Shown piece after piece: positions 1 to 11,698 of a stretch of DNA of 64,000 bases; the stretch's first letter is position 1; the number at the start of each line of letters is the position of its first letter. The position numbers and the translations under genes were made by a program. The DNA is from Tetranychus cinnabarinus (Eukaryota > Arthropoda > Arachnida > Trombidiformes > Tetranychidae), in the NCBI GenBank assembly GCA_022266195.1, contig WHVY01000005.1:6386001-6450000 (forward strand), written 5' to 3'. A model generated the notes under the pieces. That model searched no databases and had not been told where the DNA came from. It saw only the letters and a program-made list of their open reading frames with translations.

Positions 1-44
1 AAAGTCTTATCTTTTTCTCTAATTCTCTTTTTTATCTTTAATAG

Positions 45-3000
45 GCACCATCGTAATAAGCGCAACAAATTTCTGATCTCTGATAAAGTTCATCCTCAAA
101 CTATTGCCGTTGTAAAAACAAGAGCCAGTGCATTAGGAACAGAAATTCAATTTTTCAGTGGTAACGCAGCTATTATTTATTGTCTCTCATTAATGAGCAC
201 TCAAAACTCCGATAAGGCTATATTTAATCAAAATTCTCTCGTCTATTTTAGATTTATCTTCAATCGATTCTTTCAAGTTGAATGAATTTTCAGGAATTTT
301 AGTACAAAATCCAGATACCGATGGAAATATATTTGACCTTACCCAAGTAACTCAAAAAGCAAAAGAGTCTGGAGCAATTTTATCAGTAGCAACTGATCTT
401 TTAGCCTGTATTCTAACCAAACCACCGGGGGAATATGGTTCTAATTGTGATATTGCTATTGGAAATACTCAAAGATTTGGTATTCCATTGAACTATGGTG
501 GACCTCATGCGGCTTTTATGTCGTGCCGTAATTATTTAACCAGGATAATGCCTGGAAGAGTTGTAGGTGTTACAAAAGATTACCTCGGTAATCCTGCAGT
601 TCGATTAGCACTTCAAACTAGAGAACAACATATTCGACGAGATAAAGCAACATCAAATATTTGTACAGCCCAAGCTTTATTGGCAAATATGTCAGCAATG
701 TATGCTATTTATCATGGACCTGAAGGATTGAAGTCAATGGCCCAAGCAATTCACGAGAAAACATGTTACCTAAAAGATGGTATAAACCATCAAAATGTGT
801 GCAAAGTAACCAATGACCATTTCTTTGATACACTTAAAATTAAAGTACCCGACGTTGATGTAATTAAGGCTCGTGCTGCTCAAAAACAAATTCATTTAAG
901 ATATTTTCCTGACAATAAGCATGTTGGAGTTGCCTTAGATGAAACTGTCACTGATGCTGATCTAGATAATTTACTTTGGATTTTTGGAAAAGATTCGGTA
1001 AGCTTTTTGACATTGCTAAACATTTACATAAGTTATAAATATTAATACTCCGAAAAATTATTATTTCATCTTTGTTTTCTTTTCAGATCTCATTACCTGA
1101 TAGCAAAGTCAGTTCATTGAATATGATTCCATCTGAATTAAAACGATCATCGCCTCTTTTGGTCCATCCAATTTTTAATAAGTACCATAGTGAAACCAAA
1201 TTAGTTCGTTATATGAAAATGCTAGAAAATAAGGACATTTCTCTTGTGCATTCGATGATACCTCTGGTATGAATTAAGGTATTTTTTATCAGTTCAGTCC
1301 GCTAATTATATTTTTTGGTTTTCAGGGATCATGCACAATGAAATTGACTGGAACAACTGAGTTATTAGCTTCTTCTTGGCCTCAGTTTGCAAATATCCAT
1401 CCCTTTGTTCCGGTTGAAAGTGTTAAAGGTTATCGTCATTTAATGGAGGAATTGAAAAATGATCTCTGTGAAATCACTGGATATGATGATATTTCATTCC
1501 AACCAAATTCAGGAGCTCAAGGAGAATATGCTGGTCTTCGAGTGATTAAAGCATATCTCGATCATAAAGGCGAAAGTGACAGAGATGTAAATGATTTCTG
1601 CAAAAGAAAAATTTTAAAAATTTTCACCTAATTTTACATTTCGTTATTTTCAGATTTGTTTGATTCCAATATCAGCTCATGGTACTAATCCAGCAAGTGC
1701 TCAAATGGCAGGAATGAAAGTTAAAACAATCAATGTTAATAAAGATGGTTCAATTGACATAGCTCATCTAAAAGATAAGGTAAATTCTGAATGCCTCATC
1801 ATTATTTTCAAATTTTTAAACCTTATTTTCATTTTAATTTCAGCTTGATAAATATGGAAATAATGTGGCTTGTATGATGATAACTTACCCATCGACATTT
1901 GGAGTTTTTGAAGAGCAAATAGTAGAAATAATTGAGCTCGTTCATAAATGTGGTTCAGCTCAAGTTTACCTTGACGGAGCTAATATGAATGCCCAGGTTG
2001 GCCTTTGCAGACCAGGAGATTATGGAAGTGATGTTTCTCATCTAAATCTTCATAAAACTTTTTGTATTCCTCATGGTGGAGGAGGACCAGGAATGGGTCC
2101 AATCGGAGTGTAAGCAAACAAAATTTGATAAAGTTCAGACTAATTCATTCATTCATTTCTAATAATGATCCTTCTTTTTTTGTTCCAGTAAAAAACATTT
2201 GGCTCCATTTTTACCATCACATCCAATTGTTCATCAAGATGCTTCATCTCTCAGTTTTGGAACTGTTTCTGCAGCTCCATGGGGCTCTTCAGCGATTTTA
2301 CCGATCAGTTGGGCTTACACCAAGATGATGGGTCCAAAAGGATTAAGACATAGTTCAGAGATTGCTATTTTAAATGCAAATTACATGGCAAAGGTTTTGG
2401 AGAAAGCATACAAAATCTTGTTCAGGGGAAAATATGGTAATGTCGCTCATGAGTTCATTTTGGATGCAAGAGATTTTGCTAAAACAACAAATGTGGAAGC
2501 CATGGATATAGCTAAGCGACTTCAAGATTATGGTTACCACGCTCCAACCGTTTCCTGGCCAGTTCCGGGAACACTCATGATTGAACCAACAGAATCGGAG
2601 GACAAAGAAGAGCTTGATAAATTCTGTGATGCACTGTTGTGTATTAGAGAGGAAATAGCTGATATTGAGAGAGGAATTTATGACCGTAATAACAATCCAA
2701 TTAAGGTTAGATTAATTTGAAGAATTTACTCTAAATTTTTATTTCTTATTTACTAACAGAACTTTCATTTTCATATTTTGTTTAGCTTGCTCCTCACACT
2801 CAAAAGCTTGTTTGCTCTTCAGATTGGAATAGACCGTATTCCAGGGAAAAGGCAGCGTTTCCATCGGTAAGATTTTATCTGAATAATCATTTTTTCATCA
2901 ATCGATTCAATTTTTATTCTTTTCTCTTTCACTTCAGAAACTGGTCAATCCTGAATCCAAAATTTGGCCTACAGTTGCTCGAATCGACGAAGCTTTTGGA

Positions 3001-3054
3001 GATAAAAACTTATTTTGTACTTGCCCTCCAGTTAGCGATTATTGTGATAATTAA
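45..3054 (+). CDS. GLDC: Glycine dehydrogenase (decarboxylating), P-protein of the glycine cleavage system, 5'-partial
   Basis: This is the PLP-dependent P-protein that decarboxylates glycine and passes the aminomethyl group to the H-protein lipoyl arm in mitochondria. Exons read from GT..AG sites and frame: 45-160, 252-997, 1087-1266, 1326-1586, 1654-1779, 1844-2109, 2189-2705, 2786-2866, 2938-3054 (stop TAA). The visible part encodes about 802 residues. Animal P-proteins have about 1000, so roughly the first 200 (with the mitochondrial targeting peptide) lie upstream; bases 1-44 are intron. Signature blocks in order are TREQHIRRDKATSNICTAQA, SYHSE-like YHSETKLVRYMK, HSMIPLGSCTMKL across the 1267-1325 intron, FQPNSGAQGEYAGL, ISAHGTNPASA and the PLP site LNLHKTFCIPHGGGGPG. 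The Schiff-base lysine codon is at 2054-2056. Intron phases are consistent throughout and I see no break. An ATTAAA at 3081-3086 may be the poly(A) signal. It is convergent with the kinase gene that follows. The family call is secure; single exon ends could be off by a codon. Confidence 0.95.
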
Positions 3055-5059
3055 TCTATGAAATATAATTATATATTCTTATTAAAATTTTAATTTAATT
3101 TTTATCCTTATGGTCTCCCGATTTCTTGTTTCTAAGCTCATATTTGGTCTCACAAATCTCTCTTTGTCAGTCAAATCTTTGTTTGCCATAAAGTATTTGA
3201 TAATTTCATCGTCAACAAGTAAAGGTTTGCTCGATTCGCCGAAAATCTTATGAGTACGAATGAAAGAGCCATTCATTAACCAATCATATTATAATGATAT
3301 AATACAATCACCACAAATGAAGATAAAACTGTTGAAAAAAGGTTAAAACCAGAAAACAAATGAACAAAATAAGCAGTAGCGCAGATACGCTCTTGGTTTG
3401 TTTTTACTTTTGGTAAAGCTTTTTTAACCAGCTTCTACTTTTGACTCAACTTCGAATAACTATTAGACAGTTGCACAGTGATGACCAGACAGACAACCTT
3501 AACTCATCACATTTCACCTGTTTTTGGTCAATTTTTTGTAAGTTGATCAGCTATCCTTTTGAATACTTTTCTTTATCTTCATAGGTCCTTTGATCTCGAG
3601 TAAGAAATGAGAAGAGTTCTTGTTGAGTCGGTTTATTCATTCTCAAAGATATCAAATTGTTTCTTCTTTTTAACTGCCAACTATGGTTATGTCTTGAAGT
3701 AACATCGTATTCAGTAAGATTATTACAAGGTAAAATAAAAATTAGCTAATCGACTGTCTCAGTTTATTAAAATCAAATACCTTGTAAGCTTGAAATAATT
3801 GATGAGCAAAGAGTGTTTAAATTGTAATTGTATTACATCAACAATAATCAATATAACTTTTTATTTCGAAAATAATACAAAGAAAAAATGAATGGAAATG
3901 GTTTTGTCATCTTGTTTTGGGCATTTACACGTTTTGAGATGTTTTACTGTCGCTTGCAACTGGTAAACAATCCAATCACTTGGGTCAATCCAACAATCAT
4001 AACACGTATGATCGTAACTAACGTCACTAAGTCAACGTATCAATACAAGTTGACAGTTGATGGTTGAAAGAAAAGTGTTTGTTCAAACCGAGAGAAAAAT
4101 TAGGGAAGGAAAGGATTGAGATTTCAACAAAATAAGAAATGTTACATTTTGGTAAGTACAGGATGAATTTTAACATTTGTACAGAAAAATTATCAGAAAT
4201 TCAGTTTGGTAATTGGACCATCGACTAATCAAATAACATACATTTATATGTTTAATACTATAATTTTAATCATTTGCCTCTTTGTCAAGCGATATATCTT
4301 TTAATCTTTTGATTCTAGAGTTTGAGGTTTTGTTTCTCCATCCAAGATAGCGATAATTTAAACTTGTATTTTATATACAATAACATAATATTGTGTGTTC
4401 TCGATCGTGGACTAGAAAGCTTTAGTTTACATGAACTCCACTTATCTCTTTGATTCGATAATTTTAACTCTAGCTTATGCTTCGATTATGAAGAGATTCA
4501 TTGAAAAAATGGAATTAAGATCATCAGATTCACTAACTCGTTGTATAGATTGATCATTGATCGGTTCCAATTATGATGAATACGATTTTTTACATTTGAT
4601 CGAATACGATTATGATTTTTCCCTAGATATGGATAATACTTTGGTGAAATTGGAAGATGAATGGTTTACTGCTTAATTATACCAAGAAGAAATGAATATG
4701 AAACAATAACTGAAGAGAACTGAACTTAGAACTGAAGTTCGTCCATAAATTGTATGAAATTGTATTGGAAGATTTTGAAAGAGGTTAAACTAGTATTATG
4801 ACTTTGGTTTATGCCTTTAAGATCCGAAAGTGATTAGATTGTAATTCATTGTTATTTATGTTTTTGGCAAAAAGATCCATAAGTAGACGAAGTAGGTAAA
4901 CCTTTTGAATAATAATTGAAACTTTCAAGCCTAAAATCTTGAACAGATTAGCACCAATTGAATGCTCTAGATTGAGTAGCTTCCATAAATATTTTGTCGA
5001 GCGAACCAATGATTTGTTTGAATTTTCAAGTATAAAAAACAAACAAATCTTTATTGTGA
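3055..5059. other. Intergenic region between convergent GLDC and ACK genes
   Basis: About 2 kb of AT-rich sequence holding the 3' UTR of the glycine decarboxylase gene (ATTAAA at 3081-3086) and, on the other strand, the presumed 3' UTR of the kinase gene. Apart from one 64-codon minus-strand ORF listed separately, I see no domain, splice chain, RNA gene or repeat that I can name. Confidence 0.6.
3082..3276 (-). CDS. Small unidentified ORF (64 codons), doubtful
   Basis: An ATG-initiated minus-strand frame that looks less repetitive than the surrounding non-coding DNA. It is charged, ends in a lysine-rich tail (IRIKIKLKF) and overlaps the GLDC 3' UTR. I recognise no domain, signal peptide or membrane segment, and I cannot find a convincing upstream exon. 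It could be a tiny convergent gene, the last exon of a gene not otherwise visible, or chance. Confidence 0.15.
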   Translation of the reverse strand: MNGSFIRTHKIFGESSKPLLVDDEIIKYFMANKDLTDKERFVRPNMSLETRNRETIRIKIKLKF

Positions 5060-8000
5060 TCAGTCCAACAATTTTGATGCTGCATCTGCAAGATTCCATT
5101 CAGCTTCACGTAAAGCATTAGTACACTTTTCAATATCAGCCACACCTAATTTCATTAACTGGTTCAATTGCAATTCTTTCATTGCGCTAACAGAGTCCAT
5201 GCCATTTGTTTGAAGAGCTCGGACACATTCTTCTCGAGTCGTGCCCTTAACAGTTTCCATGAGTTGATCGACCCATGCATTGAAATTGGGATACATTGTG
5301 ATCTGACCAAGTCCATAGATTACTTCACGACTTGGTGCAGATGGTCCTAATCCAGTTCCATAAAAAATTGGACAAGGTGGAGCTGGTGCTGGACCTTTAT
5401 TTGGTGCAAAAAAGGGACGAACTTGGGCTGTAGGAGGTTGTGGAGCTTTACGCAGAGTTGACGTAACAGACGCTCGGCTGATTGAAGAGTCTCTAGATCT
5501 ATAAGAGCTTGAGTTTTGGTTTCTTCGTGAGTTTTTAACATGTCCGTTAGAAGGTGGGGGAACGACGAAAGGAACTTCTTGCGTTATTTGAGTCGGTTGA
5601 GAGGACTGAGATTGCTGTGTTTGTTGTGGTTGAGCAGCTGCAGCTGAACACAACAATTTGGCTTCCAATTCTTGCAGAAACTCTTTACTTAATCTAGACG
5701 GTTGACGGTTCTCATCTAAATTTCGTTGACCAGATTGTTGATCCGATTGATGTGCTAAATCACCATTATTTTGAACCTGTAATTGTTTCATGCTTGATTC
5801 AATCCAGTTAAAAGCCTGATCTGCACGATTAGCAGCACTTGACGGTTGTTTACTTGCAGTAGATGATGATATTATATTATCAATGTTGGAAGTATCGAAT
5901 GGATCAGCGTTAACGGGATCCAAACTGGTAATGGAAGGTGCTTTTTCACGAGTTAAATGAGATCCTGATTTGTAGTAAGCAGATTGAGATTCATATATTG
6001 AATAAATATCAGAGGCATCGGAAGAAATTCCAGCCAATGCCCATTCAGAGTCACTGAAACTTGAACCTTCATCCGAAGAGGCTTCTTCATTGGGTGTAGA
6101 GTAATATCTAGATCCGGATGATGGCTGATTATTGTGGTGTGATGGAGGAAATGGTTTAGACGAAAGGGTAGAATTATTGGTGGCACTTGCTGAATTAGTG
6201 ATTGCGTTTGATGAATTTAGAATTGAAGAAAGAGTTGATGATGAAGAAGCAACATTATAATATACTCTCTGGTAATTCGGGTCATCATTTTCTTGAAACG
6301 TCTCTGGAAACTGATGACCATTGGTTGTAACTCTTTGTTCACCCAGCATAACCTGAGCCGCTTTTAATTCTTGAACTGTTTCTTCTCCATCTAAATCAAT
6401 GAGAAGTCCTTCAGAGCAAGAGAGTCCTTCACTTTTCAATTGAGTGTAAGATTGTGATCGCTTAGGAGCTAAATCTCTTGAATGACGATCTCTGTCAGAT
6501 TCTGAATGTTCTCTGTCATCATTTCTAAATCTATTGTAACCAAACTGTCGTGAAATATTGCGCTTTGGACTGCCCAAGTCACCTAAATTATTGAGAACTG
6601 CAAGAAAAGTTAAAGATCGTTAGTATTTGTTTAAATTTCTTGTTTGGCAGGGTGAAAGGATGATAGTAAGGAAGAGGAAATGTATTAGTAACGAGGTCTC
6701 AAATAAAAAGATTGAAATTATGCAGTAATGTTACATGAAATTGTCATTCAACTTTGTACATTTCAGTATCGGTCATTTACATGGAACTAATTTCCTTTAA
6801 TCTGAATACCTTTTATAGTTTTGTGATTTTTATATTGAATTTAAGATAAGATAAAATCTGATCATATACAAATTTAAAGCAAATTGTTGGTTGCAAAAGA
6901 AGATATTGAACGAAACTAAATCGAGAGGAAGTAAGGACTTTTGTTTTACTATCACAATAGAAAGTTTTTGTTTTGTTGAGCTAAATATAATACAAAATGC
7001 TGATAATCATCTTCATTGTTATTCAATTGATGTTTTGATTTTTTGATGAATTTTCATTATTCTCAACGTAAATCTAGATTGTAGAATGAAAAACTATGAC
7101 ATTAACGCATTGAAAAAAGTGTTTCAAAGTTTGAATATAAGTTCATAATTGCTACCAAACAAAGAGCTGCTAACAGAAAATGCTTAACTTTACTATTAAT
7201 ATCGATGAATATGCTAAATTTGATTGATTGATTTGTAAAATCTGCATTTTTGTAGCGTAAATGTAACCATCAGTTCATGTAAAACATTGAAAAAAAGGGA
7301 AAAATCAATGCATTTTGTTTTGTATTGTGAACAACTTACGTTTGATTTTATCATTCAATTTGATTGATGTAGGAGGCGGAGGAAGTTCTTTGTCTGGATA
7401 ACCCATTATATCAGGAGGTTGTAGCGGATTTTTCAGATACAATTCATCAATGTGACTAGGATGACCCCAGGTGTTTCCGATTCCACCATGACCAGCATGC
7501 ACTAAACTACCTTTTAAAGGTTTACTAATAGCTTTGCGTTTACCAATAGCACTCGTTTCTTTCATTATACACCGAGGAAAATATCCAATCTCAAATGATC
7601 GCTGATTTTGACCTTTCCATAAAAAACACTCTGGATTACCTTCAACAACCTCCACTTTATCTCCTGGTTTGATGATTAAAGGCTTTTTGGAACTAAATAG
7701 GTTTGAAGAAGAAACGCTAGAGCCATTGTTAGGTAAAGTTTCATCTGTACCATCAAATAGTCGTTCACTAATCAGATCTAATGGGCGATTTTCTTCGAGA
7801 AATGATTTAATTTCATTGAAATTGGGTCGCTGGTCAGGATTTGCATCCCAACATTTAAGTAAAAGATCGTATAGAGAGGCTGAGCATGCCTCTGGTTGCT
7901 CTAATCTTTCACCTTCTTTATCAATTTTATGCAAAATTTCAGCACCATTCAAATTTTTCCAAGGTTCATCACCAAAGGTAAACATTTCCCATAGAGTCAC

Positions 8001-9650
8001 ACCATACATCCAAACATCAGATGAAGAGGAAAATTTCCTGTGTCGCAATGATTCCGGAGCACACCATGGAAATGGTACTTTTTTCGACTCATTCATGATA
8101 TAACAATCATCTTGATTGGGTAAAGCTCTAACCAGTCCAAAATCTCCTATTTTTACCCTCTTTCTAGATGCTGATATGATAAATGATAGAAAGAAAAAAC
8201 AAAAGAATCATGAAAGGGGAAAGATAAAAGATGAATTATTATTTGAGACAAAAATAATGTAATTTTATCGATTATAACAACTAACCTAAAAGAATATTCC
8301 GTGCTGCAAGATCTCTATGAATGAATCTTTTAGATTCAAGGTAAGCCATTCCGGAAGCTATTTGAATAGCATAATCATGAAGTAAAACAATGGAAGTATG
8401 GCCACACTCTTTTCGTAATCTATCCCTGAGAGATCCATTCTCAGCCAGTTCAGTAATCATCATCATTGGTAGGGATAAAACGATACCATAGAGTCGAATG
8501 AGATTTGGATGATTTAGAAGATGCATTGAATTAACTTCTTTGATGAAATCTTCAATGATGGCTTGTTGAGAGATGACTTTCTCCTTCAAGACCTTGGCCG
8601 CAACATACTGAGTCCGTTTCGTATCTGAATAAAAATTGTAAAAAGTAAGACAAATGACGTTAATCATAAATTCATTAATTTTTGAAGTATAATTAGAATG
8701 GTTATTTTCATTTATGGGAATTTTTATTCACTTCATTAAACATTATATTTCATATTAATATTTATTTGGGTAGATATGCATGAGAAGAAGGCTTCTAATA
8801 AAAAATTCTTTGGTTTACGTCAAAGAGTAAATCGTTATTCAGTATTGATCAATTGAGTGAAAGATTGTTTGAAGTTATTCTTGTCTTTAGCACAAGGAGT
8901 CAGAGTGCACCAAAGCAATGAATTAGATAGTAATGAAAAAAAATAGATTGAATAATGAGTATCAACTTGTTATTTTGTTAACAAAAGAAGACAAATGTTC
9001 ATTTCTAGCCTTTTGAGTGCACCAAAAATAGTTCATGTAGACTTTTCATGTATACAGGACTATCAGAACAAGATCACAACCATCATAATCTCTTCATTCC
9101 TGATTTGTCCTCTTTACCTTCCTTTTATTTAGTGACTTAATTTGGTATGATCATTAAGTCGTAACATATCCCAACTTAAAGGCTATAAGAAAAAAAGATT
9201 GAACAGAAAAGTCTCACCAGGTACAGTCCAAATAGCTTTCCATACAACGCCAAATGATCCATCACCTAGTTTTGTGTTGGTCAATTCAAGATCTCTCTCA
9301 TTGATTAGCCATGTTAACGATGAGTTTGAAGATTCTCCGGTTAGACTTGACTTTCTTTCACTTTTTTCGGATCCACTTTTTTGTACAAAAGGATTAACAG
9401 GGTTGATCAATTTAAGAATAGGATTGTTTCTCCATTTTATTGAAAATTTTTTCTTTTTTATGTTGTCTAATAGCCTACGTCCAGCTGGTTTGGCTATTCC
9501 AATACGAGCCAAATCATCTAATGTAACATAATCAAAGTGATGAAAAAGGGTGACTTGAAGCTCTTCACGTAAACTGTGATAAAATCCTTCCAATTGTTCC
9601 TCTTTGAGTATTTGGTAGACCAATTCTTCATCGTTTAGCTCTGTATCCAT
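5060..9650 (-). CDS. Ack: ACK-family (TNK2-like) non-receptor tyrosine kinase
   Basis: A cytosolic tyrosine kinase of the activated Cdc42-associated family. Exons on the minus strand are 9650-9218, 8624-8286, 8170-7340 and 6597-5060 (stop TGA at 5062-5060), all joined in phase 1, giving 1046 residues; vertebrate ACK1 has about 1040. Domains in order: N-terminal SAM-like region (about 1-65), kinase (about 122-385) with glycine loop LGDGSFGVV, Lys155, Glu174, HRDLAARN with Asp249, DFG Asp267 and activation-loop Tyr281; SH3 (about 395-462); a CRIB motif at about 472-486 (ISKPLKGSLVHAGHG), followed by the ACK-typical IDELYLKNPLQPPD; a long Ser/Gln/Pro-rich linker with proline motifs; and a C-terminal UBA region (about 1000-1046). 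All catalytic residues are present. I use the ATG at 9650; a GTG two codons upstream is in frame but is not a likely start. The linker has short homopolymeric Gln and Ala runs. By family, it acts downstream of Cdc42 in endocytosis and growth-factor signalling. No sign of decay. Confidence 0.94.
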
Positions 9651-11698
9651 TTTCACATCACAAAAATTACACTAGTTACAGGTTTTAATAAATAAGAATC
9701 AAACTAAAAACAAAACAGAAGGTAAAAAATGACAAGAATGAGATGCAACCTCCCAATTAACTAATCATTGGAAAAGCCAAGCTCAGATGTAAACAAACCT
9801 CAATAAAAACTTATCGTATACGATAGATGGAGCTACATCATCTTATTGCTTATTTTTTGCCGTTCTTTCAATAGTTTTTCAGGTTTATTAATAATTTGAT
9901 ATAATTAAATCTTTTGTGAATTTAACCATAAACTAACAACAAATAAACACACCATCATTCAATATACTGAAGCCAATTATCGGTTGGAGACTCTTCAATG
10001 AATAAATCTGTCTAAGAAGATGATAATATCTCATGGATAATATGGAGCTTAAAAGTTATCGATTGATTGGTTTGAAAATCTGATTTCATAATATTACTTC
10101 AGTACAGTTCAAGGTAAGTGAATTTCTCTAAATCTTATACATTGTCGATTATTCCGTTCTCGTAAGACACCCGTGTGTATCTGTTTGTCCTTTGAATTTT
10201 GAGATATCAATTTGCTCAAACCTGAACAAGATCAAAGATAAGAAACTGACGCCACGAAAATGCATTATTACCATTTATTAATAATCGTAGTATTGTCAGG
10301 TATTGAACACAATCCTTTCTTGAATCAAATTGTAATCGTTCTTGTTATTTCGTTCAATATTGTGCTTGATTTCGAGCAGCCTCTTTTAAAAAGAATAATT
10401 TAGTCTAAAAATTTTTGTCAATTTCATGAAATCAACTCAACTGCCAAGGATCCAATGGTCAATGTAATCTCAGAACTTTGTAATTCCAATTTTCTTTCAA
10501 TGTTTATGTAATTCACTCAGTTCTATTTTCTGTTAAATTAATTCAAAAAAATCTACACTCGCAAAATGCTGGTCAAAATATTCAACCTTTGATATTTTAT
10601 GGCCTAATGAATGTCAATTGATTTGAATGATTGAATCAACATTTTCTTATTCTTTGAGCTTGTTGAAGCTACCATCACTAATACAAATCAATTTGATCCG
10701 TTGGGAAATGACTGTATCCAATCATTAAGCTCAATATCAATAGCATCTTCATTTTATGTTGCTGTGATTATAAAAATATAAAGCCTTTGAGTCCATCAAA
10801 AGAATCATATTGATTAGATTTCATTGACTTCCATCCCAATCATGGTAATAAACAGACGTATCTGAAGGAAGTTCTTTACATTGATCGATTCAGTGAATGT
10901 AAAATTCAATTGTTGGCGGAATTAATGGTTAAATTTAATTTTATTGTGTATTTAATTTTATTATCTTAATGATCCTCCAAAATTAATGAAGGTTAGAGGC
11001 TTGTTAGTTAACATTTTAATAATTCAATGAGCTATAATTAGTTTTTGATTTATTTTTTTGCTTGGCTTCTTGTCTTGATTTGCTCTACAATTTATACAAA
11101 ATGATTTTTATACAAAATTTAATTATTAATTAATAAACAGATGGATAGAGAAAGAAGTGAGAATAAATCGGTTGATTTTAAATCAGAATCGTTTACAATA
11201 AACTTTTCTGTGGCATGTTTGGCTTGAATCATTAACCATACATCACCGTGTAATATCAACAATCAATGAAACTCTTTTTTTTAGTTTCATCATTTTTCCT
11301 TATTATTTTGCACTTTCAAGGCTAATTTTATTTTTAAGTTGATTAATTTAATTAATCTAATTGTCTGTAAGAGAGAGAGAGAGAGAGAGGAAGGGAAAGG
11401 GAGAGAGAAGAGAAAAAGAAGACAAAATTGTGAGAATCAACAAATTTTCATAAGTTGTTATCACCAACAAATGGTACCAATTGCGATTCCAGGTTTGGTT
11501 AGTAAGAGCAGGTATTTGGTTATCCAAATTTAATGTCAATTTAAGTAATTATAAAACAATTTGAATAGATAAACAGGTAAATAAGTCATCAGTTAGGAGA
11601 TAACAATTCGATTCTCGTCGTGATCACTATCAGCTTTAAAAATCCATGGTTTCGTTGTTATTGTATGTACGTAAGTGTGTGTGTCATTTGTTAATTGT
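9651..11698. other. Intergenic region upstream of ACK and downstream of the tetraspanin gene
   Basis: About 2 kb of AT-rich DNA. It should contain the ACK promoter and 5' UTR near 9650-9850 and the tetraspanin 3' UTR near 11700. No ORF with any family signature is visible. A GA repeat with an adjoining purine tract lies at about 11369-11425. Confidence 0.6.
11369..11425. repeat. (GA)n microsatellite and purine tract
   Basis: About nine GA units at 11371-11389 run into an almost pure purine stretch of G and A. It lies in the presumed 3' flank of the tetraspanin gene. The ORFs that cross it on both strands are repeat artefacts. Confidence 0.85.

Noticed and set aside
45..3054. Bacterial origin of the glycine decarboxylase gene
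   Set aside because: It has eight visible spliceosomal introns and animal-type sequence; no sign of recent transfer.
4809..5099. 96-codon minus-strand ORF with hydrophobic stretches
   Set aside because: It lies over the 3' UTR of the ACK gene and overlaps its last codons in another frame.
5953..6186. ORFs in other frames across the ACK linker
   Set aside because: They shadow the real ACK frame, which is fixed by phase and by the UBA end.
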